From assembly GCF_039522525.1 (NCBI RefSeq), contig NZ_BAAADO010000002.1, positions 248,001 to 312,000 of the forward strand: a stretch of 64,000 nucleotides of DNA, read 5' to 3'. The translations under genes were made by a program, and so were the position numbers. Within the stretch, counting starts at the first letter, position 1. Each line of letters starts with the position of its first letter. This DNA is from Salinibacillus aidingensis. GTDB lineage: Bacteria > Bacillota > Bacilli > Bacillales > Alkalibacillaceae. The notes under the pieces are model-generated. The model was not told where the DNA came from. It ran no database searches and was given only the letters and a program-made list of their open reading frames with translations. Of the stretch, positions 17,310 to 24,384 are shown in pieces.

Positions 17310-18188
17310 TTAAACATTTGCTTTCTCTGATGCCAGCGTCTGGATAATTTCTTTTACCTCATCGCCAATTTCTTCATTCTGCAGCGCAAACTCGATACTG
17401 GTTCTGATAAACCCAAGTTTCTCCCCAACATCATACCGCTTCCCCTCAAAATCGTAAGCATAAACAAACTGATGCTCATTCAGCTGCTTAATCGCATCGG
17501 TCAGTTGAATCTCACCGCCTGCACCTTTTTCATGCTTATCCAGGAATGGGAAGATCTGCGGGGTTAGGATATAACGTCCCATGATCGCCAAGTTTGATGG
17601 CGCGGTTCCTGGCTCAGGTTTTTCCACAAGGTCATTCACCTGATAACGGCGGCCTTCAATCGTATTCGGATCCACAATTCCATAACGATGGGTCTCGTCA
17701 TTCGCTACCTGCTGCACACCCACAACAGAGCTTTCGGTTTCTTCATACTGCTCAATCAACTGACGGAGGGCTGGTGTGTCGGCTTGTACGATATCATCCC
17801 CGAGCAATACCGCAAACGGCTCATTTCCGATGAATTTCCGTGCGCACCAGACCGCATGGCCCAACCCCAGAGGCTCCTTCTGACGGATATAGTGGATATC
17901 CACCTGTGCGGGCTGCTTCGTTTTTTCCAGCAGCTCGTACTTGCCTTTTTTCATCAGGTTATCCTCTAATTCGAAGTTGTTGTCGAAATGGTCCTCAATT
18001 GCGCGTTTGCCTTTTCCGGTTACGATGATGATATCTTCAATGCCTGATTTCACCGCCTCTTCCACTATGTACTGAATGGTCGGCTTATCTACAATCGGCA
18101 GCATTTCTTTCGGCATCGCTTTTGTCGCTGGCAGGAAGCGTGTGCCCAGACCAGCTGCAGGAATAATCGCTTTTTTGACAGTCTTCAT
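17310..18188 (-). CDS. galU: UTP-glucose-1-phosphate uridylyltransferase
   Basis: Makes UDP-glucose (GalU/GtaB family). From the ATG at 18188 the protein has 292 residues, the usual length. KAIIPAAGLGTRFLPATKAM and PKEMLPIVDKPTIQYIVEEA are the nucleotide-binding signatures; FAVLLGDDIV carries the metal-binding Asp and LVEKPEPGTAPSNLAIMGRY the uridine/sugar site. A frame extending to 18248 exists, but AAGGGG sits nine bases before the chosen ATG. It is the first gene after the second EAR-like RNA element and is markedly GC-richer than the genes at 2.5-13 kb. A housekeeping gtaB may exist elsewhere. Confidence 0.93.
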   Translation of the reverse strand: MKTVKKAIIPAAGLGTRFLPATKAMPKEMLPIVDKPTIQYIVEEAVKSGIEDIIIVTGKGKRAIEDHFDNNFELEDNLMKKGKYELLEKTKQPAQVDIHYIRQKEPLGLGHAVWCARKFIGNEPFAVLLGDDIVQADTPALRQLIEQYEETESSVVGVQQVANDETHRYGIVDPNTIEGRRYQVNDLVEKPEPGTAPSNLAIMGRYILTPQIFPFLDKHEKGAGGEIQLTDAIKQLNEHQFVYAYDFEGKRYDVGEKLGFIRTSIEFALQNEEIGDEVKEIIQTLASEKANV

Positions 18189-18307
18189 CTCGTCTATCCC
18201 CTTCCAGATTTTGATTAAATGGTTCACGGAAAACCACATGATGATCATGGCCTTTCGTTGACCATTTATTTCCTCTATATATCTATTCGTCTAATTTTGT
18301 GGAAAAT

Positions 18308-18414
18308 TGGGCATCGAACCCGAACCTCACACCATTCCCTTGCGTCGGGCGCTAAGGTGAGGATTTGCTTCACCCACAGAATGGCCGAGTGCCTCCGTTG
18401 ATAGGGGTAAGGAG
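18308..18414 (-). ncRNA. EAR-like structured RNA element, copy 2 (galU leader)
   Basis: Read leftward, this stretch matches the element at 21648-21768 along its whole length. Shared blocks include CTCCTTACC, TATCAA, GGAG, ACTCGGC, CTGTGGGTG, ACCTTAG and ATGCCCA, in order and at near-equal spacing, although there is no open frame. Both copies lie on the transcribed strand, one before ywqC and one before galU. The size, position and type of operon match the EAR (eps-associated RNA, Rfam epsC) element, which lets RNA polymerase run through terminators in Bacillales exopolysaccharide operons. I am sure the two are homologous RNAs; the EAR name is from memory of the family. Confidence 0.65.
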
Positions 18415-18480
18415 ACATTACCCGCTTAATGATGGTTTCTTCATTCGTTATGAATCGTAAGTGTTACCATATCCAAATAT

Positions 18481-18547
18481 CCAAAAGAAAAGGATACCCA
18501 GGCACGAACAACACACACTCAGGGTGTATGCTGACGGTTGGGTATCC
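18481..18547 (-). terminator. Terminator-like hairpin between ywqE and galU
   Basis: GGATACCCA (18492-18500) pairs with TGGGTATCC (18539-18547); on the leftward transcript the stem is followed by TTTTCTTTTGG. The loop holds a second arm (CACAC with GTGTATG-type pairing). It lies about 190 bases past the ywqE stop and just before the second RNA element, so leftward transcripts would end here unless antiterminated. Confidence 0.6.
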
Positions 18548-18737
18548 TCGATCAAGCTCATATAGACATAAGGGCTTGCGCTTTTTAGGCAACTCAAAAA
18601 CCACCTTGAATCGCAGGCAAAACTTTTCCGCTCGAATCCCGTATTCTCCCCAAACGCCTGCTTCTCTGGTGTTAAGTGTCTATATATGGTTTTGGAATGG
18701 TATGACGCTAACTTTTTCTCTTTATCTATTTATCTCT

Positions 18738-19511
18738 TTATTTTTTTAATAGGCCAAAGAATTTTTTCTGTGTGATTCGGTGCGGCTGATCCCCAACAAC
18801 CGCCTGGCCATCCATTAATCTCTCTGTATTTTCCATTAACTGAAAAACCATTTCATTGCCGAATGTCTTTTTAATCTGCTCGTAAGCTTCCAGTAAGTGA
18901 AATCCTCGTGATGTGGTGTTATGAGCATCGGAGGCGACGAAATGGGTCAGGTTTGCTTCTAGAATGTCTTTTGTGAATTTCTGGATCTTTTTGCCGAATT
19001 TGCCGGTTGCACTGGCTGCGGTTACCTGAGTGAGTGCGCCGCTTTTGACGAGACTGTATAGCTGATCCGGTTTCTGTATAAGGGCGGAATTCCGCTCAGG
19101 ATGCACAATCACCGGTGTGTAGCCGGCCACTTGCATATCAAAGAATAATTGGTTGGTATAGTGCGGTACATGATTGGATGGAAGTTCGACAAAGACATAT
19201 TTACTGGCAGCATTTAATGGCAGGATTTCATTTCTCTCTAATCGTTCCACCATATCCCCATTGATCCTCGTCTCATGCCCGGGGACTATGGTAACTGGTA
19301 TATTTTCATCCTCAAGTGCTTCGTTTAATGCTTGTACAGCTTCTTCCACTTCATGTCCGGTATTATTATATCTCCCGTCCAGATGATGCGGAGTTGCGAC
19401 AATGGTGTAAATCCCATCTTTCGCAGCGGTCTGGGCCATTTTCATGCTCTCAGCCACCGATTTCGACCCATCATCGAGATTGGGGAGAATGTGACAATGA
19501 ATGTCAATCAT
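18738..19511 (-). CDS. ywqE: Tyrosine-protein phosphatase (CpsB/YwqE, PHP family)
   Basis: A 257-residue metal-dependent phosphatase of the PHP superfamily that removes phosphate from the YwqD-type tyrosine kinase and its targets. MIDIHCHILPNLDDGSKSVA opens the protein with the metal-binding HxH; VATPHHLDGRY, VPGHETRIN, VIVHPERN and FVASDAHNT supply further ligands. The ATG at 19511 is used because AAGGGGG precedes it by eight bases. It is separated from ywqD by about 345 bases containing a terminator and possible promoter, so it may be expressed partly on its own. Confidence 0.9.
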   Translation of the reverse strand: MIDIHCHILPNLDDGSKSVAESMKMAQTAAKDGIYTIVATPHHLDGRYNNTGHEVEEAVQALNEALEDENIPVTIVPGHETRINGDMVERLERNEILPLNAASKYVFVELPSNHVPHYTNQLFFDMQVAGYTPVIVHPERNSALIQKPDQLYSLVKSGALTQVTAASATGKFGKKIQKFTKDILEANLTHFVASDAHNTTSRGFHLLEAYEQIKKTFGNEMVFQLMENTERLMDGQAVVGDQPHRITQKKFFGLLKK

Positions 19512-19811
19512 ACACGTTCCCCCTTTCCATTCCAAAACTAAACGTACATTTTAATGAACAGGTACTATTTTACCACCGGTTTCCATAATTTGAAAGGGGA
19601 GAAAATTCTGTTGTTTTGTATAAAACGATTGTTTTGTGTCGTTTGTTGTTTTATTTTAACTCTGAATTTAGCGAAAATCATCTCTGAATTCGCGATTTTG
19701 ATGGATTGTCATAAAACTGTATGAGATTTCCTCCTGATTTAGAATGGAAAAATTAAGATTTTTTCTAAGGCTTATTGTATTTTTTAGAGTGAGAGAATAG
19801 TACTAATGAAT
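19512..19811. other. Leader region of ywqE
   Basis: No gene seen. A weak leftward promoter candidate is TTTCAA (19590-19595) and TAAAAT (19567-19572) with a 17-base spacer. The motif TAGCGAAAATC-TCTGAA at 19669-19688 recurs upstream of ywqC at 21377-21394. Confidence 0.35.
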
Positions 19812-19850
19812 AAAAAAACCACAGCCTAACGCTTGGATAGGTTATGGTTT
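19812..19850 (-). terminator. Terminator after ywqD
   Basis: AACCACAGCCTA (19817-19828) pairs with TAGGTTATGGTT (19838-19849) with one mismatch and wobble pairs. On the leftward transcript the stem is followed by seven U residues. It begins seven bases after the ywqD stop and separates the kinase genes from ywqE and all sugar genes. Confidence 0.8.
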
Positions 19851-19856
19851 TACGTG

Positions 19857-20552
19857 TTATTTGTTTCCGTAATAGTAATAATAGTTGCTTTCTTTGACTT
19901 CCCGGTCGTTTAGGACAACCCCTAAAATTCTCGCCTGTACCTGCTCAAGCTGCTCTTTTGATTTTTCTGCTGCCTCATGTTCAGTTATTTTGCTTCTTAC
20001 CACAAGCAGCACACCGTCACATTCCTTGGCGAGAATCGATGGATCGGTCACAGCCAATACCGGGGGTGTGTCAAAAATGACGATATCATAGGCTTCCTTC
20101 GCTTCTGCTATATATTGCTGCATCCGCTTCGAGCTTAAAATCTCGGACGGGTTGGGCGGAATCGGTCCACAGGTAGCGACATCCAGATTGGGCACTTCCG
20201 TCTGTGAGGTTGTCGATTCCAGATCCGCATCTCCGATTAAATAGTTGCTCAATCCGGTAGTGTTATCCACCTGGAACGTGTAGTGCACAGTCGGCTTCCT
20301 CAGGTCTGCATCCACTAAAAGGACCTTTTTCCCCTGCTGTGCAAAGACAACAGCCACATTCGCGGTCGTCAGGGATTTTCCTTCCGATGGACCGGATGAC
20401 GTCACCACGAGTGTCTCGAGGTCACGATCCACCGAGGCGAACTGTAAATTGGTTCGGATGGAACGATATTGCTCGGATATCGGTGACTTCGGATTTTTAT
20501 GGGCAATAATTTGTCTGATTCGTTCGCTGAATCGTTTCTTTTTACGCGCCAA
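19857..20552 (-). CDS. ywqD: Bacterial tyrosine kinase (CpsD/YwqD)
   Basis: A BY-kinase that phosphorylates itself and capsule precursors' enzymes, activated by the membrane adaptor YwqC. It has Walker A in SSGPSEGKSLTTANVAV, Walker A' in VLLVDADLRKPTVHY, Walker B in YDIVIFDTPPVLAV, and the C-terminal tyrosine cluster NYYYYYGNK. I choose a TTG start at 20552 (protein 231 residues, close to YwqD), which overlaps the ywqC stop by 11 bases and follows GGTGG. A longer frame to 20642 would overlap ywqC by 100 bases and add unrelated sequence. YwqD in Bacillus subtilis activates UDP-glucose dehydrogenase, whose gene is also here. Confidence 0.9.
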   Translation of the reverse strand: MARKKKRFSERIRQIIAHKNPKSPISEQYRSIRTNLQFASVDRDLETLVVTSSGPSEGKSLTTANVAVVFAQQGKKVLLVDADLRKPTVHYTFQVDNTTGLSNYLIGDADLESTTSQTEVPNLDVATCGPIPPNPSEILSSKRMQQYIAEAKEAYDIVIFDTPPVLAVTDPSILAKECDGVLLVVRSKITEHEAAEKSKEQLEQVQARILGVVLNDREVKESNYYYYYGNK

Positions 20553-21297
20553 AGGTTCCACCACGCTTTCTGTCCATTCGCAGGTTTGGTGTTCGTTTGC
20601 CTGCCGGCCGAATGTCGCTGTCGGAAATTTGAGCAACAACACCTAATACGGGCAGCTCCAGTGTTCTTTCTACATCTTCTTCGGTCTTGATGGTGTTGTC
20701 CAGGTATTCAAGTAAGAAGGCCAGTCCAACACCGATCATGGCGCCAAGCACCAGGGCAATGGCGATGTTTAACATTGGATTCGGTTTGACCGGCTGTGGG
20801 TCGGCTTTTATTTGGGCTTCCGATAAAATCTGGACGTTATCCACGTTTAAGAGCACGGGCACCTGATCCTGAAAGACGGATACAATCGTGTTTGCCAGCT
20901 GTACAGCTCGATCCGGGTCAGGATCCTGCACAACCACATTCACGACCTGCGAGTTTTCCGCACTGTTCACCTGAATCTTCTGCTCCAGTGCATCGACGGA
21001 CATGTCCAGGTTTAACTCACTAACTACATTATCCAGAATCGCCGGACTTTTAATGATGACATTATAGGTATTGATAATCTCCACATTGGTCCGAATATCA
21101 TTAACGTTATATTCTCCCTGTGGATTTTCGGTCTGCTGATTGACAATAAATTGGGATGAAGACTGATAAATCGGTGTAAGAAAATAATAGCTGATAATAG
21201 CCGCAATAAATGCAGCGCTGAACGTTATGGATAAAATTAAAAGTGCACGCTTTTTTAACGTCTGATAAATTTCCTTCAATGATATGGTTTCTTCCAT
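20542..21297 (-). CDS. ywqC: Capsule chain-length/kinase adaptor (CpsC/YwqC, Wzz family)
   Basis: A 251-residue Wzz-family membrane protein with two transmembrane helices: ALLILSITFSAAFIAAIISY near residues 18-37 and MLNIAIALVLGAMIGVGLAF near 178-197. The extracytoplasmic part has IYQSSSQFIVNQQ and QIKADPQPVKPNP before the second helix, the usual proline-rich stretch. The cytoplasmic tail activates the tyrosine kinase. The ATG at 21297 gives MEETISLKEIYQTLKKRALL, matching YwqC starts; GGAGG is 14 bases upstream, longer than ideal, and a GTG at 21312 is an alternative. First gene of the polysaccharide locus. Confidence 0.88.
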   Translation of the reverse strand: MEETISLKEIYQTLKKRALLILSITFSAAFIAAIISYYFLTPIYQSSSQFIVNQQTENPQGEYNVNDIRTNVEIINTYNVIIKSPAILDNVVSELNLDMSVDALEQKIQVNSAENSQVVNVVVQDPDPDRAVQLANTIVSVFQDQVPVLLNVDNVQILSEAQIKADPQPVKPNPMLNIAIALVLGAMIGVGLAFLLEYLDNTIKTEEDVERTLELPVLGVVAQISDSDIRPAGKRTPNLRMDRKRGGTFGA

Positions 21298-21422
21298 TTT
21301 AGTGGTTCGCACCTCCGTAATGCGTACTGTGATCTATGTTTATTGGATTTTTTGATAGAGTTTTTTGTTGCATTGTCTAGCGAAAATCTCTGAAACTAAA
21401 CATTATTACTATATCATTTGGG

Positions 21423-21461
21423 CTGGTGCCTGTCACCACCCGAATTTTGTCGAATAATCTT
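21423..21461 (+). repeat. Dispersed GTGCCTGTCAC repeat, copy 1
   Basis: One of five intergenic copies (also near 30604, 35236, 37301, 42632) of a repeat of about 38 bases containing GGTGCCTGTCAC and CCGAATTTTGTCGAAT. All five have the same orientation. This one lies in the leader of ywqC. Confidence 0.8.
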
Positions 21462-21485
21462 GCTGGGCAGCTCCCTCTTTATTTC

Positions 21486-21544
21486 GGGGACTGTCCCTCG
21501 GTTAATTAACGCATTAACGCTTTAAAGCATATGGGGACAGTCCC
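21486..21544. repeat. Inverted pair of GGGGACTGTCCC units
   Basis: GGGGACTGTCCC (21486-21497) and GGGGACAGTCCC (21533-21544) are each palindromic and inverted to each other around GTTAATTAACGCATTAACGC. Similar GGGAC...GTCCC units occur at six other intergenic sites in the window. Confidence 0.7.
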
Positions 21545-21546
21545 AA

Positions 21547-21603
21547 GATAAAGACGTAATGAAAAAGCACATTGAGCTTGTGCGCTTTCATTACGTCTTT
21601 ATC
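21547..21603 (-). promoter_or_regulatory. Strong hairpin in the ywqC leader
   Basis: GATAAAGACGTAATGAAA (21547-21564) is a perfect 18-bp match to its inverted copy at 21586-21603, with an inner GCACA/TTGTGC arm. It lies between the EAR-like element and ywqC on the leftward transcript. There is no clear U-run, so it may be an RNA stability or pausing structure rather than a plain terminator. Confidence 0.6.
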
Positions 21604-21647
21604 CATACAATTGATACATACCTCATAAATATTCACACATAATGAAA

Positions 21648-21768
21648 TGGGCATTTAACCCTTCCTCACTCTGCACCCCTGACGACAAGCGTCTAAGGTC
21701 GAGAGTCTGATCTCCACCCACAGCACAGCCGAGTAGCTCCATTGATAAAGGTAAGGAGGTATCACCTA
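21648..21768 (-). ncRNA. EAR-like structured RNA element, copy 1 (ywqC leader)
   Basis: Leftward leader RNA homologous to 18308-18414: CTCCTTACC, TATCAATGGAG, ACTCGGC, CTGTGGGTG, ACCTTAG, CGC, GAGTGAGG and ATGCCCA appear in the same order. It starts about 35-40 bases after a TATAAT candidate (21806-21811, leftward) with no good -35, so it may lie at the very 5' end of the capsule transcript. The position at the head of an exopolysaccharide operon fits the EAR antitermination element of Bacillales. The ywqC start lies about 350 bases downstream. Confidence 0.68.
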
Positions 21769-21949
21769 AGAAACTCATTTTTATGTAAATATTTTTGGGA
21801 AATTTATTATATTATGTATTAATTGCGGATAAATTGCGAGGTTTCTGTCTCCCTTTGTCTTCTTTTGTATTATAACAAGGGGACAAAGGCTTGTCATCGG
21901 CCAATAATCTCATGTGCAGGAAATGTATGGAGCATTATCCAGGGGGGAG

Positions 21950-22330
21950 TGGCTTTTTTAGCGGGGCTTAGGTTGGAGATGGGGAGTTTATAGGAACGGG
22001 GAGATCGGTATCGGGCGGGATGGGGCTGGTATCCGTTGGTTTTAGGGTTTTATCGGTCGGCGGATCTGGCATCGGTCGATTTTTGGTTTCTATCAACCTG
22101 TTTTGATTTAGTTTCAATTAAATTGGGCTTTTTATCAACTGATTCGGGGCCGGCATCCGCCGGCTTTAACTTTCTATCAATCACTGGAGCTGGCATCAGT
22201 CAGTTTGTATATTTTATCAATCAATAAGCGCTCTTTATCAATCAACTCGCCTCTGTTATCCGTCAACCTGAGCTTATTTCAATCATCAGTCCCGACCTCG
22301 AGATAAAATCCATATATTTACCTACCATTT
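21950..22330. repeat. Degenerate short-repeat tract before the aryl sulfotransferase
   Basis: No gene. Motifs of the type TATCAATCA, TATCAAC and GGCATC-CG recur every 25-40 bases between about 22040 and 22290, for example CTATCAACC, TTATCAACTGATT, CTATCAATCACT, TTATCAATCAATAAG, TTATCAATCAACTC and TTTCAATCATC. It resembles in style, though not in exact sequence, the ATTAAGCC arrays at 30.3, 35.4 and 42.7 kb. Confidence 0.55.
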
Positions 22331-22433
22331 TTTCCTTTCCTAATATATAATCCCTTGTCCATGAATGGTATAATACGATTGACTTACGGTTTAAAACAAA
22401 AAGTGTAAATTAGATTAATAGAGGGAGAGAGTT

Positions 22434-24086
22434 ATGAAAAAGAGTATAATTTTTATTGTTGGTGTGATTATAGCTGCTGGGGTTGTGTTTTGGATTATGG
22501 ACCGGGACAATCCGGCACAGGAGGCGACTACCCAGGCGGAGAATTATGAGTACCCGCCTACGGTTGCGAAGGATTTGCTGGACGAGCAGGAAAAGCTGGA
22601 GGAGACGATTTTGCAGGAAAGTGAAGGTAGCACGTTTGCAGAGCCTTATGTGAAGCTGGATCCTTACAATCGTTCTCCATTATCCGCGCTGGCGATTTTT
22701 TCGACCGAGGAGCCTGCTCAGGTTTCGGTAACAGTTGAGGGAGAAACGGATGATGCGGATATTTCCAATACGTTTGATGGCTACAAGACCTATCACGAAA
22801 TTCCAATTTTAGGGCTGTATCCTGATGCTGAAAACACAGTTCATCTTACCGTAACCACGGAATCAGGGGAAACTTCTGAGAAAACCTTGAATTTAGAGAC
22901 CGATCCGCTGCCGGATTACATTCCTACCATTAAGGTGGAGGAAGTGCAGAAGGAAAAAATGGATCTGGCGGACACGAGTTTGACGTTTGCGATTCCTAGT
23001 ACGAAATATCCCTATGCTTTTGATGCAAATGGGGACATCCGCTGGTACGGTTCTGGCTACAACAGCCACGTGCTGAAGGAATTGGAGAATGGGAATCTTC
23101 TCTATTTAGGTAAGGAAGACAATAGCGGCAATGCGTATAACCGCTTATTTGAGACGAATTTTATCGGGAAGCTGTTTAATGCCTTTAAGATTAGCGAGGA
23201 GGCGGCCCAGGCGGAGCAGGATGGCATGGAGTCCACGCTGATCCACCACGATATCGCGGAGCTTCCGAGCGGGAATTTACTTTTAACCGTGAATGACGGA
23301 AAAGGCAATTATATGGAAGACACGATGATCGAGATCGACCGCAAAACCGGTGAAGTGGTTAAGGTTATTGATCTGAAGGCGCTCGTTCCGGAAGAGATGT
23401 ACACGGACTACGACAGCACGCCGAAAAAGGATGGGCTGACGGACTGGTTCCACCAGAATTCGGTCGTCTATGATGAAAGTGATGACAGCATAATTATTTC
23501 CGGGCGTAACTCGGATACAGTGATGAAAATCGATTACGAGACGAACGAGATTAAGTGGATTCTGGCTGACTCTGAGGGTTGGACAGGCGATTATGCGGAT
23601 TTAGTTGTGGAAGGCGTTGGTGAGGATTTCAAATATCCAGCCGGCCAGCATGATGCAACGATTATGCCGGACTTCGATAACAATCCGGATACGATAGATC
23701 TGCTCATCTATGATAATAACACCGTTGTCACCCGCGGAAATGAGGATCTGTCGAAGGATTACAGCGCCGGCGTTCAGTACCGGATTAATGAGAAGGAAAA
23801 GACCGCTGAGATTATCTGGTCCTATGGTGAGGAGCGCGGTGAAGAGCTGTTCACGAATATCGTCGGTAGCGCGAAATATATGGAGGACACCGGCAACCGT
23901 CTGCTTGGCTTCGGGCACGTTGCTAAAGGCGAGCGGAGTCATATTATTGAAGTGACTGATGATCAGGATGCTGAGGTTGTGTTTGAGGCAGTGATGTCAG
24001 ACTTTCCTCAGGGCGCCTGGGTGTATCGCGGTGTGCGGTATGAGCTTTATCCAGGTGGCTGGGAGAAGAATTTTTCGGTTAAATAG
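22434..24086 (+). CDS. Aryl-sulfate sulfotransferase (AssT family), membrane-anchored
   Basis: A 550-residue PAPS-independent sulfotransferase that should move sulfate from phenolic sulfate esters to another hydroxyl outside the cell. An N-terminal helix (SIIFIVGVIIAAGVVFWIM, 4-22) is an uncleaved anchor or signal. Residues about 70-160 form an Ig-like N-terminal domain, and a beta-propeller follows. Residues that match the known AssT active site by pattern are H272 (HHDIAELPSG), H340 and N342 (DWFHQNSVVYD), R358 (SGRNS) and H406 (GQHDATIM); the N-to-R spacing of 16 equals that of the Escherichia coli enzyme. GAGGGAGAG precedes the ATG. It runs opposite to the capsule operon from a shared upstream region and ends in a strong terminator. 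Confidence 0.87.
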   Translation: MKKSIIFIVGVIIAAGVVFWIMDRDNPAQEATTQAENYEYPPTVAKDLLDEQEKLEETILQESEGSTFAEPYVKLDPYNRSPLSALAIFSTEEPAQVSVTVEGETDDADISNTFDGYKTYHEIPILGLYPDAENTVHLTVTTESGETSEKTLNLETDPLPDYIPTIKVEEVQKEKMDLADTSLTFAIPSTKYPYAFDANGDIRWYGSGYNSHVLKELENGNLLYLGKEDNSGNAYNRLFETNFIGKLFNAFKISEEAAQAEQDGMESTLIHHDIAELPSGNLLLTVNDGKGNYMEDTMIEIDRKTGEVVKVIDLKALVPEEMYTDYDSTPKKDGLTDWFHQNSVVYDESDDSIIISGRNSDTVMKIDYETNEIKWILADSEGWTGDYADLVVEGVGEDFKYPAGQHDATIMPDFDNNPDTIDLLIYDNNTVVTRGNEDLSKDYSAGVQYRINEKEKTAEIIWSYGEERGEELFTNIVGSAKYMEDTGNRLLGFGHVAKGERSHIIEVTDDQDAEVVFEAVMSDFPQGAWVYRGVRYELYPGGWEKNFSVK

Positions 24087-24097
24087 TTTTTGGTGGT

Positions 24098-24125
24098 GGG
24101 ACGGAGGGACAGGTACGTTGTCCCG
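24098..24125 (+). repeat. Dispersed GGGAC...GTCCC repeat
   Basis: GGGACGGAGGGACAGGT followed by ACGTTGTCCCG. A near-identical copy is at 35291-35319 (same orientation) and inverted copies are at about 30535, 35724 and 37341. Confidence 0.75.
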
Positions 24126-24249
24126 ATTTTAAATAGTCAGGTTGGACAGGATACTTACTTCCCTACTGTTCCACCTACTTCCCATAAGTATCACAACGAA
24201 TCATTGATAGATTAGATCAGAATCAACCGATTGAGTTTATAAATTTACT

Positions 24250-24298
24250 CTACCCGAGCGATACTGCTTTAAAGGACAGTATCGCTCGGGTAGTTTTT
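24250..24298 (+). terminator. Terminator of the aryl sulfotransferase gene
   Basis: CTACCCGAGCGATACTG (24250-24266) pairs perfectly with its inverted copy at 24277-24293 over 17 bp, followed by TTTTTG. It is a textbook rightward intrinsic terminator. Confidence 0.92.
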
Positions 24299-24322
24299 GT
24301 TACGACCCAACAATTTTTTGAG

Positions 24323-24365
24323 AAAAAGGGCTAAGCGACCCTGGATTATACAGGTTCGCTTAGCC
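24323..24365 (-). terminator. Terminator of the PTS/aldolase operon
   Basis: GGCTAAGCGACCCTG (24329-24343) pairs with CAGGTTCGCTTAGCC (24351-24365) with one mismatch. On the leftward transcript a CUUUUUCUC tail follows. It lies 20 bases past the aldolase stop. Confidence 0.88.
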
Positions 24366-24384
24366 TTTCATAAATTTATTTAAT

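Noticed and set aside
18308..18340. tRNA-like T-arm (GGTTCGGGTTCGATGCCC-type bases) in the leftward RNA
   Set aside because: No full cloverleaf can be drawn, and the matching RNA at 21.7 kb does not keep the T-arm sequence.
18219..18749. Three rightward open frames of 60-106 codons
   Set aside because: They lie over the EAR-like RNA, a terminator hairpin and the ywqE end, have no ribosome sites, and the two RNA copies are conserved in base blocks rather than codons.
22036..22227. Rightward frame of 63 codons
   Set aside because: It lies over the short-repeat tract, has no ribosome site, and its composition reflects the repeats.
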